Shown piece after piece: positions 45,701 to 56,569 of a stretch of DNA of 64,000 nt. Within the stretch, counting starts at the first letter, position 1; each line of letters opens with the position of its first letter. The notes under the pieces are model-generated. The model searched no databases and was not told where the DNA came from. It was given only the letters and a program-made list of their open reading frames with translations. Source of the stretch: Episyrphus balteatus (Eukaryota; Arthropoda; Insecta; Diptera; Syrphidae). Location: NCBI RefSeq assembly GCF_945859705.1, contig NC_079134.1, positions 39,694,576 to 39,758,575 on the forward strand, in the 5' to 3' direction. Made by a program: the position numbers and the translations under genes.

Positions 45701-47180
45701 ACAAAAAAGGATTCTATGAGCATTTTTGAAAAATGACATAGAACCATTTTATGAAAAAATTTGCAAAAAAATTTGAAAAAGGTTCTATGTTCAACATAGA
45801 ACCTTATAGTTCTATGTATTAAATCAATTGGACTTTTGCATATTTTTTGCATTGTTTTTTGCCAAAAAGACAGTGGTTTTAAAACAATCATCTACAGTGC
45901 AAAATGTATACCAAAAAAAATTTAAAGTTTGTTTAGTATTTTAATTTTAATAATAATGCAATTAAAATTAATGAAAAATCATTTTAATCTTAGCAGGTAT
46001 CAACACTTAAATTTTCTTAAGAAGAAAATTCTTGTTGAAATGAAGTTCACTTTAATTTGAAAAAAGTTTAAACAAATTTTACTTATTTTTATAAGAAATC
46101 TTATTAATTTGGATTTTAGAGGAGTATCATCTTGATTCTAAGTGCTTTATTTGTCTCCAAGTATAACGGAAGTAAATTTGCTTCAAGTTAAAAAAAAAAA
46201 GAGTTTTATTCGATGAAACTATTAATAGAAATAAACTTATATAATTGTAAAGATGAATAACGAAGAGTTCACTTCGGTTAGTACAGTAAAATCTTGACCT
46301 TTGAAAAAAAATACTCAATTTTTTTCCAATTTTTTTCCAGCTAAATACAACTAAAAATTAGTTAATTTTTTGTTTAATATTTTTGTTTTTTAGGTACTAA
46401 GGTGAAAGCTGAATCTCGTTTGCAGTTGTTTAATCCTAGTATATCTTGGCATCGGCTTTAGGTTTGCCCGAAGGTGATTTTTAGGTACTTTTTGAGTTTT
46501 GACTTCTTTTGTTTCAAGTTAAGGAATCTAAGTGTTTCTTTAACTTTTGGTTTATTAATACGAACTATGAAATTCCCAACCTCGATTATGAAAAAAAAGT
46601 TTTCAAAAAATCACTTCCAATTCTTGGCACACAAAATTGTAATGTAATTATAATTATAATGTATAATTATAATGTAAGAATATCTAGGTTACGTAACCCG
46701 AATGAATTATTGCAAAATTTAAGGTTGGATAGTACATATTTTGGTTCAAAGAGTACAGAACGAGATACAAAAATTCTTTGCTGTTTAGCAAATGCCCTGG
46801 AATGAAGTCCGCTAACTTGATAGTTGATAGCCAAAAACGACGAATTATGGAGCAAAATCGTCGTTTTTGACTGTCAACTATTGACTATCAAGTTAGCCGA
46901 CTCCACCCCTGTTGTTCAATACCAGCGGAACATCAAAAGATCTTTTATTTTTACTTTATCATTTCCATAATATTTCATTTTGAAAATTTGCGTAAAAAAG
47001 TTCTATGTAACTTAAATCAATGTATTTTTTTGTTTGAAAAAAATCAGTAAAAGGGTTCTATGTTGCAATTTGAATAACACCCTACTAACACTTTTGCTTC
47101 TATAATGCTTTACAGAAGCAACAATTGCATCTGTAAAGCTTTATAACACCAAAATTGTTTGTCGGGCATAGAACTTTATT
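45700..47180. repeat. Segment with clustered TTCTATG motifs
   Basis: TTCTATG or its complement occurs near 45713, 45737, 45783, 45795, 45810, 47000, 47057 and 47164. At 45779-45805 two copies form the perfect hairpin AAGGTTCTATGTTC and complement. The spacing, clusters at both ends and none between, resembles sub-terminal motif repeats of a DNA transposon. True ends were not identified. Confidence 0.35.
46806..46907. repeat. 102-bp hairpin element GCTAACTTGATAGT
   Basis: GTCCGCTAACTTGATAGTTG with ATAGCCAAAAACGACGA is mirrored by TCGTCGTTTTTGACTGTCAA with CTATTGACTATCAAGTTAGC. It is a near-complete inverted repeat of ~45-base arms, either a minimal MITE or a structured RNA locus. Confidence 0.75.
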
Positions 47181-47199
47181 ATATTAATACATTTATGTG

Positions 47200-47443
47200 A
47201 AATCATCAAAGTTGTATGTCTTTTTTACTTGTACCGTCGCCATTAATTTTTTTCTAATTTTTTTTTTTAATTTTATCTGAAAGCCGTTAAAATTACTAAA
47301 ATTTTGGTGTATAAAACTCGTTTTTTGTATTTTGTATGAAATACACCCTTATAATTCTCAGCCAGCGAAGTGTAAAGTGGATCGGCCCAACCGTTTAGGC
47401 TGTAGCTCCTTTTTTGCATTCTCTACCATCCTAATAGTAACTT
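47200..47443 (-). repeat. Diverged relative of the (GTCT)n family, minus strand
   Basis: Read on the minus strand it carries GATGGTAGAGAATGCAAAAA then AGCTACAGCCTAAACGG, matching GATGATGGAGAATGCCAAAA and AGCTGCAGCCTAAACGAG of the full elements. The microsatellite is absent. Confidence 0.5.
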
Positions 47444-47444
47444 C

Positions 47445-48255
47445 GGGCATTATGGCGCACCGGGCATTATGGCGCACCTCTCAACTACCATACTTCCAAT
47501 ACTCGCATTTAAATAAAACCAATGCAGAAACTTTGGCCTTCGTCGAACACTAGCCTTGTGACGACCACAGGTCAGTGCTATTATTTTTGTGCCAAACAAA
47601 AAAGAAAATAAAAAAATATACCGGTTCTGGGTTCCAATATAATATCGCTTTGTTTTTGTTTGTGTGTATCTCGGTAAGTATACAGTGCACGTGTTTGTTG
47701 TAAAGAGTGAAACGCAGAGTACAGTTTTGGTTTGGTTATATCACTTGTTATATTTTAACTGAAGTAAGAATTGTGTTTAGTTTTTGGAGTTTTGTGAATA
47801 TGTGTATATTTTGCAATATGGCGCAGATGTAATAAGGGCATTATGGAGCTATATTATACCCGACTGCGCCATAATGCCCTTACGTAAAACTAATTTCAAA
47901 AGTAACTCTGCATTTTTTTAAATTTGAAAATAACCTCAATTTAACGTTAATTTTATGAAACTTATTTACAATTATATTTCAGAAATGCTGAATATACGTA
48001 AAAAAAGTAAAGGGTTCCGAAGTAAATGGGGTTCGCCATATTGCCCATACATAGGGCAATATGGTTTTTTTTGGACTATTTTTAATTTAATTTATTTTTT
48101 GTTAAAAAGCTTGAATTTTTATTCTTTAATAATTTATTTATGTTACGTTTTTATGAAATTTAATTAAAAAAAATGATTGAAGTAAAAATTGTAGTCCGTA
48201 GTAAAGTTATTTGAGTTTGTGCTTAGGTATGCCATAATGCCCTAATTTACCCTAT
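47445..48255. mobile_element. ~0.8-kb element with GGGCATTATGGC ends and internal copies
   Basis: GGGCATTATGGCGCAC occurs twice in tandem at the left (47445-47460, 47462-47477). The right end carries GTATGCCATAATGCCC (about 48228-48243) followed by TAATTTACCCTAT. Internally, a hairpin pair lies at 47814-47882 (GGGCATTATGG and CGCCATAATGCCC). A second pair lies at 48034-48063 (CGCCATATTGCCC and GGGCAATATGG). No transposase frame was seen; 47332-47553 and 47955-48167 are chance frames. Target duplication not defined. Confidence 0.55.
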
Positions 48256-49899
48256 CATGGGTGGTTGTTATCTCAACTTTTTTTCTGTACGAATCGCTAG
48301 TAAAAAGTAAGTTTTTGTAGTCTTGTCAGTATACTTATTCAAATTTTTCTTCTTAAAATAAAAACTACACACCTGCATTAATATCAGGACATCACTATAT
48401 ATTTTTAGTCTACTTATAAAAAAATAAACAGAAATAACCTCTCAAAATTGTTATTTTTGTAGGTAGTTACTTTTTTTAATCAACTGACAAAAAAATTCTT
48501 AATCAAAAATACCTATTAATTGAGAAAAACAACATTTTAACATGTTGCTAAAAAATTTTGAGATAGACCTATAAAGCTGCTCTATGGTACGATGGTTCTC
48601 AATCTCAAGACCTCGAGTGATCTCATTGTTTCAGTTATTGAACTATCATTTTGAAAGCGTGATTTTGTATACCGTCAAAGAAACTCAAGGAATTCAGATA
48701 GTACTCCCGTTCAGATAGTACTTTTCCATGCAAGTACCACTTAAGGATAGTGACATTGGGAAATAGATTCCGCTTTAATGATTTGTTTCTTTAAAGTATT
48801 TATAATCCAGTCAAATAAGGGTTCAACCTCGGAATGAATGCTAATAGAAATTTTTTTCGCTCAATACCTTCGTTTTGGCATTCCATAACATACCTCAAAA
48901 GTCTAGAAAAATCTCATTTCCGCAAGTCGCGATTTAAGGCTCAAACCGCGAAATTTAGATTTTCGAAATAAGCAATAAAAGAAAATGGTATTATATGCAA
49001 TTATGATACATAATTTCAAGGTATTTTTTAATGCTGATTCCAAAAAATCTAAAATCAAGGCAATCTGACGTCTCTGAAAAAAGTTATACCTGTTTTTTAA
49101 CTGTCAACCCATATTATTACAACAGTTGCAAACTTGCTACCGAAAAACCCTTTATAGTTATGGTAGATCAACCAAATTTTGCATGAAGGTTTTCATATCC
49201 ATTATCATTAAGAATTAAAACAATGCAATGAAAAAAACATTCATATCTATGAAAAAATGGTATTTTTTGAGAAAAATGGAAATTTTGGGATATGCGCTAA
49301 AAAACATCCTGGTACATTCTTGTAATTAGTGCTAATAGGCTATTTTTTTTTTTGTTTCTATCTTTGTTTGTATATTCCATAACTTATGTCAAAAATCTAA
49401 AAAAAAATTTAATGTCCGCAGGGAAAGAGATTTAGAGACAGACTGAAATCGGACTGAGTTACACCAGCATTTATTTTGTGTGTTTCAGACTTGTATTTAT
49501 CGAATACGACTTTGTAATGAACGGTTTGAAAGGTTTCTACACCAGTGAAGGAGAGACTCGTTGACTACAAAAGCACGCATTTTCGAGAGAAGAGCTTACG
49601 ACCAAGCTCAATCAAATGCCTCTAAAATTTCAATTGCAAAAGTATCTCTTTATCTATAGATCATAACACCTTTGATATTCTATTTTTTTTTTATCAAGAA
49701 CATGAACTTTTAAACAAAATTATATCAAGATAGTTTTTCTTACAACGAATATATACTCAACTCATTGTCCAAGTAAACACCCACGATGCATTATGAAAAT
49801 AATGAAACAAAAAATCCTTACACAAGTTGTTTGCAAGTAGGTACCTATAACCTACCTAAGCTCGTATAGTTTAAGTTAAACTTTTATAAAAGAAAAATA
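48256..49899. other. AT-rich stretch with no recognised feature
   Basis: A direct repeat TTCAGATAGTACT occurs near 48694 and 48712. No gene, RNA or paired repeat was otherwise recognised. Confidence 0.35.
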
Positions 49900-50950
49900 T
49901 CTCGATATCACGTGAAGTAATTTTTTTTTTTGTTGCTGTTTAATAACCCCGTTTGGGGCCAACGAGAGTGCATATTGATTCCTTGCGTATTTAAAGTGGA
50001 AAACTGATCATCAGCAACTGATACGGCAGTTATCCGTGGTGTTTTGTCTTGTCCAGTGCTCACGATGAGACTCCACTGCTGCACTCTCTTGGCGCGACTA
50101 CAATGAGATCCTTGCAAATGGCTACAATCCATAAAGCGCGCAGGTCCCTCCACATAGCGGATGCAACCTCCTGCACCGCCCCATATGCAACAGGCTCGTT
50201 ATATCCGTTCATCAACGGTAATGCACTTTATACTATAAGAAAGCGTTTATAGGTAAGGTATTCCCTGGGAGCAAATTCGCGTGCACTCTGTTGCGTTCTT
50301 ACTTAATTTTTAGTTTTTTTTTTTTTCGAAGTCTACTCTATACCGCCAGCCACTGCCCATTCATTTGTCCAAAAGATCCCAGAGAGGTTCACTCACGCAC
50401 ATAATTTGGTTAGAAGAAAAGACAACGAAGAAGGAGGAGATGCGATGCATTCCTTCCTCAAACCTCGTTGCACGGAATCGATCTCATTATCAGTTGGATG
50501 GTTTGTAAAGTCGGATCATTATTAACCCAAATAACCACACGACCAAAGCACAGCATAAAAGCCTATAACCTGTGATGATGCGTGCACACCAATAATTCAC
50601 AGCCAGCCGGCAGTTAGCCAAGTTAACAATGTTTAGCCTGCTCCCATGAAACCTTGCGGACTTGTGTTTGTTTTACGTTTTTTTGTGTGGATCGTTTAGA
50701 GATGGAAGGAGCCACACTTTAAGTATGCAGATTGTATGTAAATTAAAGACTTGCTGGCCCTTAAGTGGACCACTTCACACCTGAGCTGGAGTATATCCAT
50801 ACTCAAGTCTAACTGCAAGGTAAACAAACCAAATTGAATGCAGAGAGCTTGCCCTGGAGCAGACAAGAAAAAATACAGTAGCCAGAGATGAGATCACGAT
50901 GATAGCGTATAGTAAGGCACAAGGAACATGTGTCATGCGTGTTGTATTGG
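49900..50950. other. Repeat-poor island (candidate regulatory or exon region 5)
   Basis: GC-richer, mixed-composition DNA without interspersed elements. The 81-codon minus frame (50153-49908) and 67-codon plus frame (50049-50252) overlap and neither has a recognised domain. The block may hold non-coding exon or regulatory sequence. Confidence 0.3.
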
Positions 50951-52092
50951 AATCTTTTTCAGGAAGGTGCTTAACTTCCTAAAAGAACATTTGAAAATTT
51001 TTTAAGGCACAAAATTGATACTCAGATTGATAAAAGCTATAGTGATTTGGGAAGTTTTCAGTTTGAGGCTGGCCACCCATATCAATATAGTAGTTTACAA
51101 GGATTTTTAATCTGGAATTGGGACGTTTTTCACACTAGAATCAGAAAAATATCCAAGATCGTCTATTTAAAAAAGGCATCGAAAAAGCTTTTAAAAGAAA
51201 AAAACAGTGCTTTAACTTGTTTGTAGCGTCTTCTTTCGTCCCTGCCGAAATCAAGCACAATACAAAGTATGCAATCTAAATTTAGTCTGACGTACATTGT
51301 GAACTTTCGCTTTTTCAAAAACTAATGCAAATACATATTTTTTAAAAACCCAAAAATCTTTTTTTTTTTCAATTTTAAAACTTTAATAGTTACGCACCTC
51401 TCTTGAATCAGGGCACATCAAATTCTTTTTTAAGTTTTGGTTTATTAAAAGCATCAGTAATATGTTATTTTAAACATCTAACAACAATGGTAGGCGCTCA
51501 CAAAACCAAGCTTAGACTTAAGGACCATGTATTGCAATAACAACATCATTCCTGAGGGCATACATTTTTATGTACATACATATTTACTACCTTCCACAGT
51601 CATTAATTAGAAAGAAATAGAGTATTAAATAAGTTATCTTCTTCGTTGGCTCTATGAACAGGTTTGAATTTTTTAAAAATATTTTCGAAATAGAGTATTA
51701 ATCAATTGGACACTGTGGCGTATGCGCAACATTTTTTTTTAACTTTTCTTGTTCTTCATTACTACCAAATCAATACTTTTTCGAGAGGCAATTTTCTATC
51801 TTATTTGCGTCTCTATTTTGAGCTGCAGCCTAAACCAATGAAGCTATTGACTTCAAAGATCGTCTATCATAGTTTTGTGAGGTGGTTTTTCCTTTCCAGT
51901 CGAGGTTTAAACTCGTCGGATTTCCAGGGGTCTTATTGAAGAAAACACCAAAACTTCAACGGTAAAGGTCTATTTAACCTTGAAAACAAAAACCTTTATT
52001 TATTCAAAATTAACAAAACAACTCTTACAAACTAATAATAAAAATAAGGTTAAATAATAAAGATTACTTAAAAATAATCAATCGCTGCAGTC
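50951..52092. other. AT-rich stretch with a (GTCT)n-family fragment
   Basis: About 51807-51862 carries GAGCTGCAGCCTAAACCA and TGAAGCTATTGACTTCAAA, matching the block after the microsatellite in the (GTCT)n elements. Otherwise nothing was recognised; the frame 51706-51939 crosses it and is not a gene. Confidence 0.35.
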
Positions 52093-52202
52093 AAACAGCC
52101 GGAATAGACGTTTTTCCTGTCCTAAACTTGCAGCCTATAAAAAAAGAAAGAAACTTTAAGTTTATTTTATCACTTCTAACGGCACTCAACACGGCAGGGA
52201 AG

Positions 52203-52440
52203 AATTCTGGTAGATCGGCAGGTTTATTTACGGCCCCCGGTGGTACCCAGAACGGCAATCAATAGCTCTGGTAAATCGGCAGGTTTATTTACGGCTCCTG
52301 GTGGCACGCAGAACAGCAGGCAATAGCTCTGGTTGATCGGCAGGTTTTTGTTTCGGTCCCTGGTGGCACGCAGAACGGCAGGCAATAGCTCTGGTTGATC
52401 AGCAGGTTTTATTTTGGCCCCTGGTGGCACATATTGTTTT
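52203..52440 (-). repeat. 61-bp minisatellite, left arm (about 4 copies)
   Basis: The unit begins TCTGGTTGATCGGCAGG and contains GGTGGCACGCAGAACGGCAG; successive starts are near 52207, 52267, 52328 and 52389. Because 61 is not a multiple of three, successive copies are read in different frames, so the 68-codon frame across it is not a conserved protein. It is GC-rich compared with its surroundings. Confidence 0.88.
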
Positions 52441-52693
52441 GTTCTAGTTTTTATCGCTTCCTTATATTACTTTTTGTCATGACTGACTGTGAATTTTAAA
52501 AGTCAAAAAAACTAAATGTATGATTTTTTTCTTGTAGTTTTGTTTCTATTAGGTAAAAGGTAATATACATATAGTAAAGCATGTAACGCTTCGTTACAGT
52601 TTTTGAATATAACGGTGCGGCAATAGAGCTGTTTTCTTGATGTCTGATTTTCTCGCAAGCGATATAATTGATATCACCGAAAAGTTTTTTTTA

Positions 52694-52913
52694 CCAACTT
52701 CCAAAAGGGAGGAGGTATTCAATTTTTTTTTATGTTTGTTACCTTACCTCATAACTTTGACTGAGTGAATCAATTTTGATAATTCTTTTTGTATTGGAAA
52801 GCTGATGCCTGCAGTGTGATCGCATTTCAATTACGTCCAGTTCTGGAAATAGAAACTATGAGAAAAACCATAAAACCCAGTTTCGATCCATGGAAGAGTC
52901 GGTTTTATATTTT
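52694..52913 (+). repeat. ACCGACTTCC family repeat, diverged copy in the palindrome
   Basis: ACCAACTTCCAAAAGGGAGG...GTTACC...CATAACTTTGACTGAGTGAA...GGAAGAGTCGGTTT matches the copies at 58864 and 63119. Its mirror image occupies about 54134-54353. Confidence 0.75.
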
Positions 52914-54133
52914 GATAAAAATGATTATTAAGAAATTGTTTTTTTTTAGAAAAAATTACAACAAAATATTTTTCGAATTTAAAAAAAAAATTCATTGGTT
53001 TTTTGAAAATGTGTAAAAATTTGTATTTATAAAAAATTTTTTTTTTTTTTGAAATAGTTTCAAGTTTGAATTAAAGGACCCCGCACATTTTGTATGGGAA
53101 GGGCCCTCGGTGAAATTGTCTGAAATTTTAGTACATATGTTGTTCTCTTGAAGCTCTTGATCAAAAGTCGATATGGGCAGAAAGTAAAAAAATGGACAGT
53201 TTTTAAGATAACGGTTTTTTTTTCGATGACTATCTCAAACCTTTTATAAGGGATAGTAACTCAATATATTGTGTTTTGAGTCATTTTTTAGTTGAGTTCA
53301 TAGGTTTTTACGGTCGCTGAATCCAAATCCGAAGTCCATTTTGCCTCATCAGGTCAGGTTTTCAAGACAACCTCAAAAAATGTCACAGCCTCAAAAAAAC
53401 AATTTTCTTTGATCTGGGATTGCGACTATGTTTAATACATGTTTTTTGGGTCGCTGAAACCAGATTCGAAGTTTATTTTATCCCATCACTTCGAGTTTTT
53501 GAGATAACCTCAAAAAAGTAACGAACAGCTTTTTGGAGGTTATCTCGAAAACCTGACGTGATAGGACAAAATAGACTTCGAATCTGGTTTCAGCGACCCA
53601 AAAAACATGTATTAAACATAGTCGCAATCCCAGATCAAAGAAAATTGTTTTTTTGAGGCTGTGACATTTTTTGAGGTTGTCTTGAAAACCTGACCTGATG
53701 AGGCAAAATGGACTTCGGATTTGGATTCAGCGACCGTAAAAACCTATGAACTCAACTAAAAAATGACTCAAAACACAATATATTGAGTTACTATCCCTTA
53801 TAAAAGGTTTGAGATAGTCATCGAAAAAAAAACCGTTATCTTAAAAACTGTCCATTTTTTTACTTTCTGCCCATATCGACTTTTGATCAAGAGCTTCAAG
53901 AGAACAACATATGTACTAAAATTTCAGACAATTTCACCGAGGGCCCTTCCCATACAAAATGTGCGGGGTCCTTTAATTCAAACTTGAAACTATTTCAAAA
54001 AAAAAAAAAATTTTTTATAAATACAAATTTTTACACATTTTCAAAAAACCAATGAATTTTTTTTTTTAATTCGAAAAATATTTTGTTGTAATTTTTTCTA
54101 AAAAAAAACAATTTCTTAATAATCATTTTTATC

Positions 54134-54353
54134 AAAATATAAAACCGCCTCTTCCATGGATCGAAACTGGGTTTTATGGTTTTTCTCATAGTTTCTATTT
54201 CCAGAACTGGACGTAATTGAAATGCGATCACACTGCAGGCATCAGCTTTCCAATACAAAAAGAATTATCAAAATTGATTCACTCAGTCAAAGTTATGAGG
54301 TAAGGTAACAAACATAAAAAAAAATTGAATACCTCCTCCCTTTTGGAAGTTGG
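54134..54353 (-). repeat. ACCGACTTCC family repeat, mirror copy
   Basis: The palindromic counterpart of 52694-52913; it arose with the palindrome, not by separate insertion. Confidence 0.7.
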
Positions 54354-54606
54354 TAAAAAAAACTTTTCGGTGATATCAATTATATCGCTTGCGAGAAAAT
54401 CAGACATCAAGAAAACAGCTCTATTGCCGCACCGTTATATTCAAAAACTGTAACGAAGCGTTACATGCTTTACTATATGTATATTACCTTTTACCTAATA
54501 GAAACAAAACTACAAGAAAAAAATCATACATTTAGTTTTTTTGACTTTTAAAATTCACAGTCAGTCATGACAAAAAGTAATATAAGGAAGCGATAAAAAC
54601 TAGAAC

Positions 54607-54844
54607 AAAACAATATGTGCCACCAGGGGCCAAAATAAAACCTGCTGATCAACCAGAGCTATTGCCTGCCGTTCTGCGTGCCACCAGGGACCGAAACAAA
54701 AACCTGCCGATCAACCAGAGCTATTGCCTGCTGTTCTGCGTGCCACCAGGAGCCGTAAATAAACCTGCCGATTTACCAGAGCTATTGATTGCCGTTCTGG
54801 GTACCACCGGGGGCCGTAAATAAACCTGCCGATCTACCAGAATT
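54607..54844 (+). repeat. 61-bp minisatellite, right arm
   Basis: The mirror of the left-arm array, identical or nearly so over four units. The 68-codon frame across it equals that of the left arm. Confidence 0.88.
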
Positions 54845-54954
54845 CTTCCCTGCCGTGTTGAGTGCCGTTAGAAGTGATAAAATAAACTTAAAGTTTCTTT
54901 CTTTTTTTATAGGCTGCAAGTTTAGGACAGGAAAAACGTCTATTCCGGCTGTTT

Positions 54955-55284
54955 GGAGGTTATCTCGAAAACCTGACGTGATAGGACAAAATAGACTTCG
55001 AATCTGGTTTCAGCGACCCAAAAAACATTTATTTAATATAGTCGCACTCAAAATTCAAAACAAAATAAAATTTTTGAGGCTGTGACATTTTTTGAGGTTA
55101 TCTTGAAAACCTGACCTGATGAGGCAAAATGGACTTCGGATTTGGATTCAGCGACCGTAAAAACCTATGCACTCCACTATAAAATGACTCAAAACACAAT
55201 ATATTGAGTAACTATCCCTTATAAAAGATTTGAGATAGTCATCGAAAAAAAAACCGTTATCTTAAAAACTGTCCATTTTTTTTT
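54955..55284 (+). repeat. Partial direct copy of the palindrome arm start
   Basis: GGAGGTTATCTCGAAAACCT onward repeats 53534-53866 in the same orientation, immediately after the palindrome ends (GGCTGTTT then GGAGG). It includes both internal direct repeats and stops in poly-T after AACTGTCCATT. It has more differences than the two arms have from each other, with a rearranged piece near 55025-55070. The locus thus holds an inverted unit, a direct unit and a partial direct unit. Confidence 0.85.
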
Positions 55285-55596
55285 TTTTTTTTTATATCAA
55301 TTTATAAAAAAGAATGAGTTTTGTGTTGCATTTTGATCATAAAAGACCAATTTATTCTCTTCAAATTTTTTTTAGAATTAACTCGAAACACATGGTTTTC
55401 GTGTGTGGCGTTGTTGACTGTGGGACATCCTGCATAATTCTTTTTACAAAACAATTGAACAAAATCTTAGTATTTCATTTTGATATTATTATGAAATTTT
55501 AATACATTTCAATAAAATATTTAAAAAATATTTAGCCTGTTCACTAAAAAGAAATTAAAATTCAATAAATTTTTTCAATTGCTCTATCTAAATACA
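55285..55596. other. AT-rich flank
   Basis: No gene or repeat was recognised apart from the leading poly-T tract. Confidence 0.35.
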
Positions 55597-56065
55597 TATA
55601 GGGCAAGTATTGGTTTCGTGTCGAAAAAAAAAAACTGAGGTTTTAATCAAAACCAACATTACGATGATGCAGAAGTCTGAAAAAGTGGGTCCGTGCGTCT
55701 GTGGGTCCATCTGTACACAGCCTAAACGGGTTGACGGATTTTCTTCAAATTTGCTACAAATGAATTTTATAGAATTCTAAAAGTTGTTTTATTTTTATAT
55801 CTCCCATATAAAATTCAAGTTATAGCAAATTACTTGAAAATGGCTCCAAAGATTTTTATTAATTTTTGCAAACGTAATATTCAAAGCAATTGCAATAAAA
55901 CTACATTTCTATTTTTTTGCAAAAAAAATATTTTTATTTAACAAAATTTTGCCAAAAATGTCGGCTCTTCTCCAACATCAACATCATCAATCTGCAAGTA
56001 AACTAACATAAAAGTGCTTTGAACTGCAAGAGCAAGTACGTGCGACCCAGTCGTGCATTTTATTT
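55597..56065 (+). mobile_element. Short copy of the (GTCT)n element family lacking the microsatellite
   Basis: It starts TATAGGGCAAGTATTGGTTTC and ends GAGCAAGTACGTGCGACCCA then GTCGTGCATTTTATTT, as in the full copies. It contains ATTACGATGATGCAGAAG, GTGGGTCCGTGCGTCTGTG and CACAGCCTAAACGGGTTGAC in order, but only two or three GTCT-like units. It is 469 bp against about 1045 bp for the full copies. Confidence 0.75.
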
Positions 56066-56569
56066 CCAAATAGATTTGTAATTTTTGAAAAAAGATCAAT
56101 ATAAAAAAGGAGGTACTTGCACCATTTTTTACGAACGTAAAACTTTATAGTTAGGTACATCGCAGGTAAAAACCACATTTTTAAAGATTTCTCTACGACA
56201 AAGTCCTTGCCAACCTGATGCAATAAATCTTGTTCAAAATTTAAAATAATAATGTTGAATTAACATTTTTGAAATGTTTATGTATACAAAAATATTTTTG
56301 GTAATATATTTTTAGAATAGAAAAACGATAAAAACTGTTATAAGCTTTATATATGTTAGTTCTTGTAGGATTAATTTCATTCGGACAATACCATTTTGAA
56401 CACTCTATCAACGAAGATAGTAAACTTATTTAAATCAATTATAGCGTCTGTTAATTTTTAAAATTTAGTCTAACTTTCCTCAAAATAAACTTAAGCTTTA
56501 AGGTGCAAATCTAGCCCAGATCCTGAGAATGAAAAAAAAAAAAATAATAATAAACAAATAAAAAAGAAT
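56066..56569. other. AT-rich stretch with no recognised feature
   Basis: No gene or repeat was recognised. Confidence 0.35.

Larger units (their letters stand above)
52093..54954. repeat. 2.86-kb near-perfect palindrome (~1.42-kb arms)
   Basis: The left arm starts AAACAGCCGGAATAGACG at 52093 and is reproduced in reverse to CGTCTATTCCGGCTGTTT at 54954. The spacer is only about 15 bases (AGTAACGAACAGC, near 53517-53530). Very few differences are visible, for example GAGTCGG against GAGGCGG near 52905/54142. Each arm contains, from outside in: a 61-bp minisatellite, an ACCAACTTCC repeat, poly-T/A, and an internal ~70-bp direct repeat of period about 138 (53536 and 53674). Frames 52789-53016 and 54258-54031 are mirror images. 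No transposase was found. Confidence 0.9.

Noticed and set aside
52224..52430. 68-codon frame (MPPGAKIKPADQ...) and its identical copy at 54617-54823
   Set aside because: It runs through a 61-bp minisatellite whose period shifts the frame each unit; duplication comes from the palindrome, not conservation.
52789..53016. 75-codon frame repeated at 54258-54031
   Set aside because: Mirror images in the palindrome; Lys/Phe-rich tail from A/T tracts.
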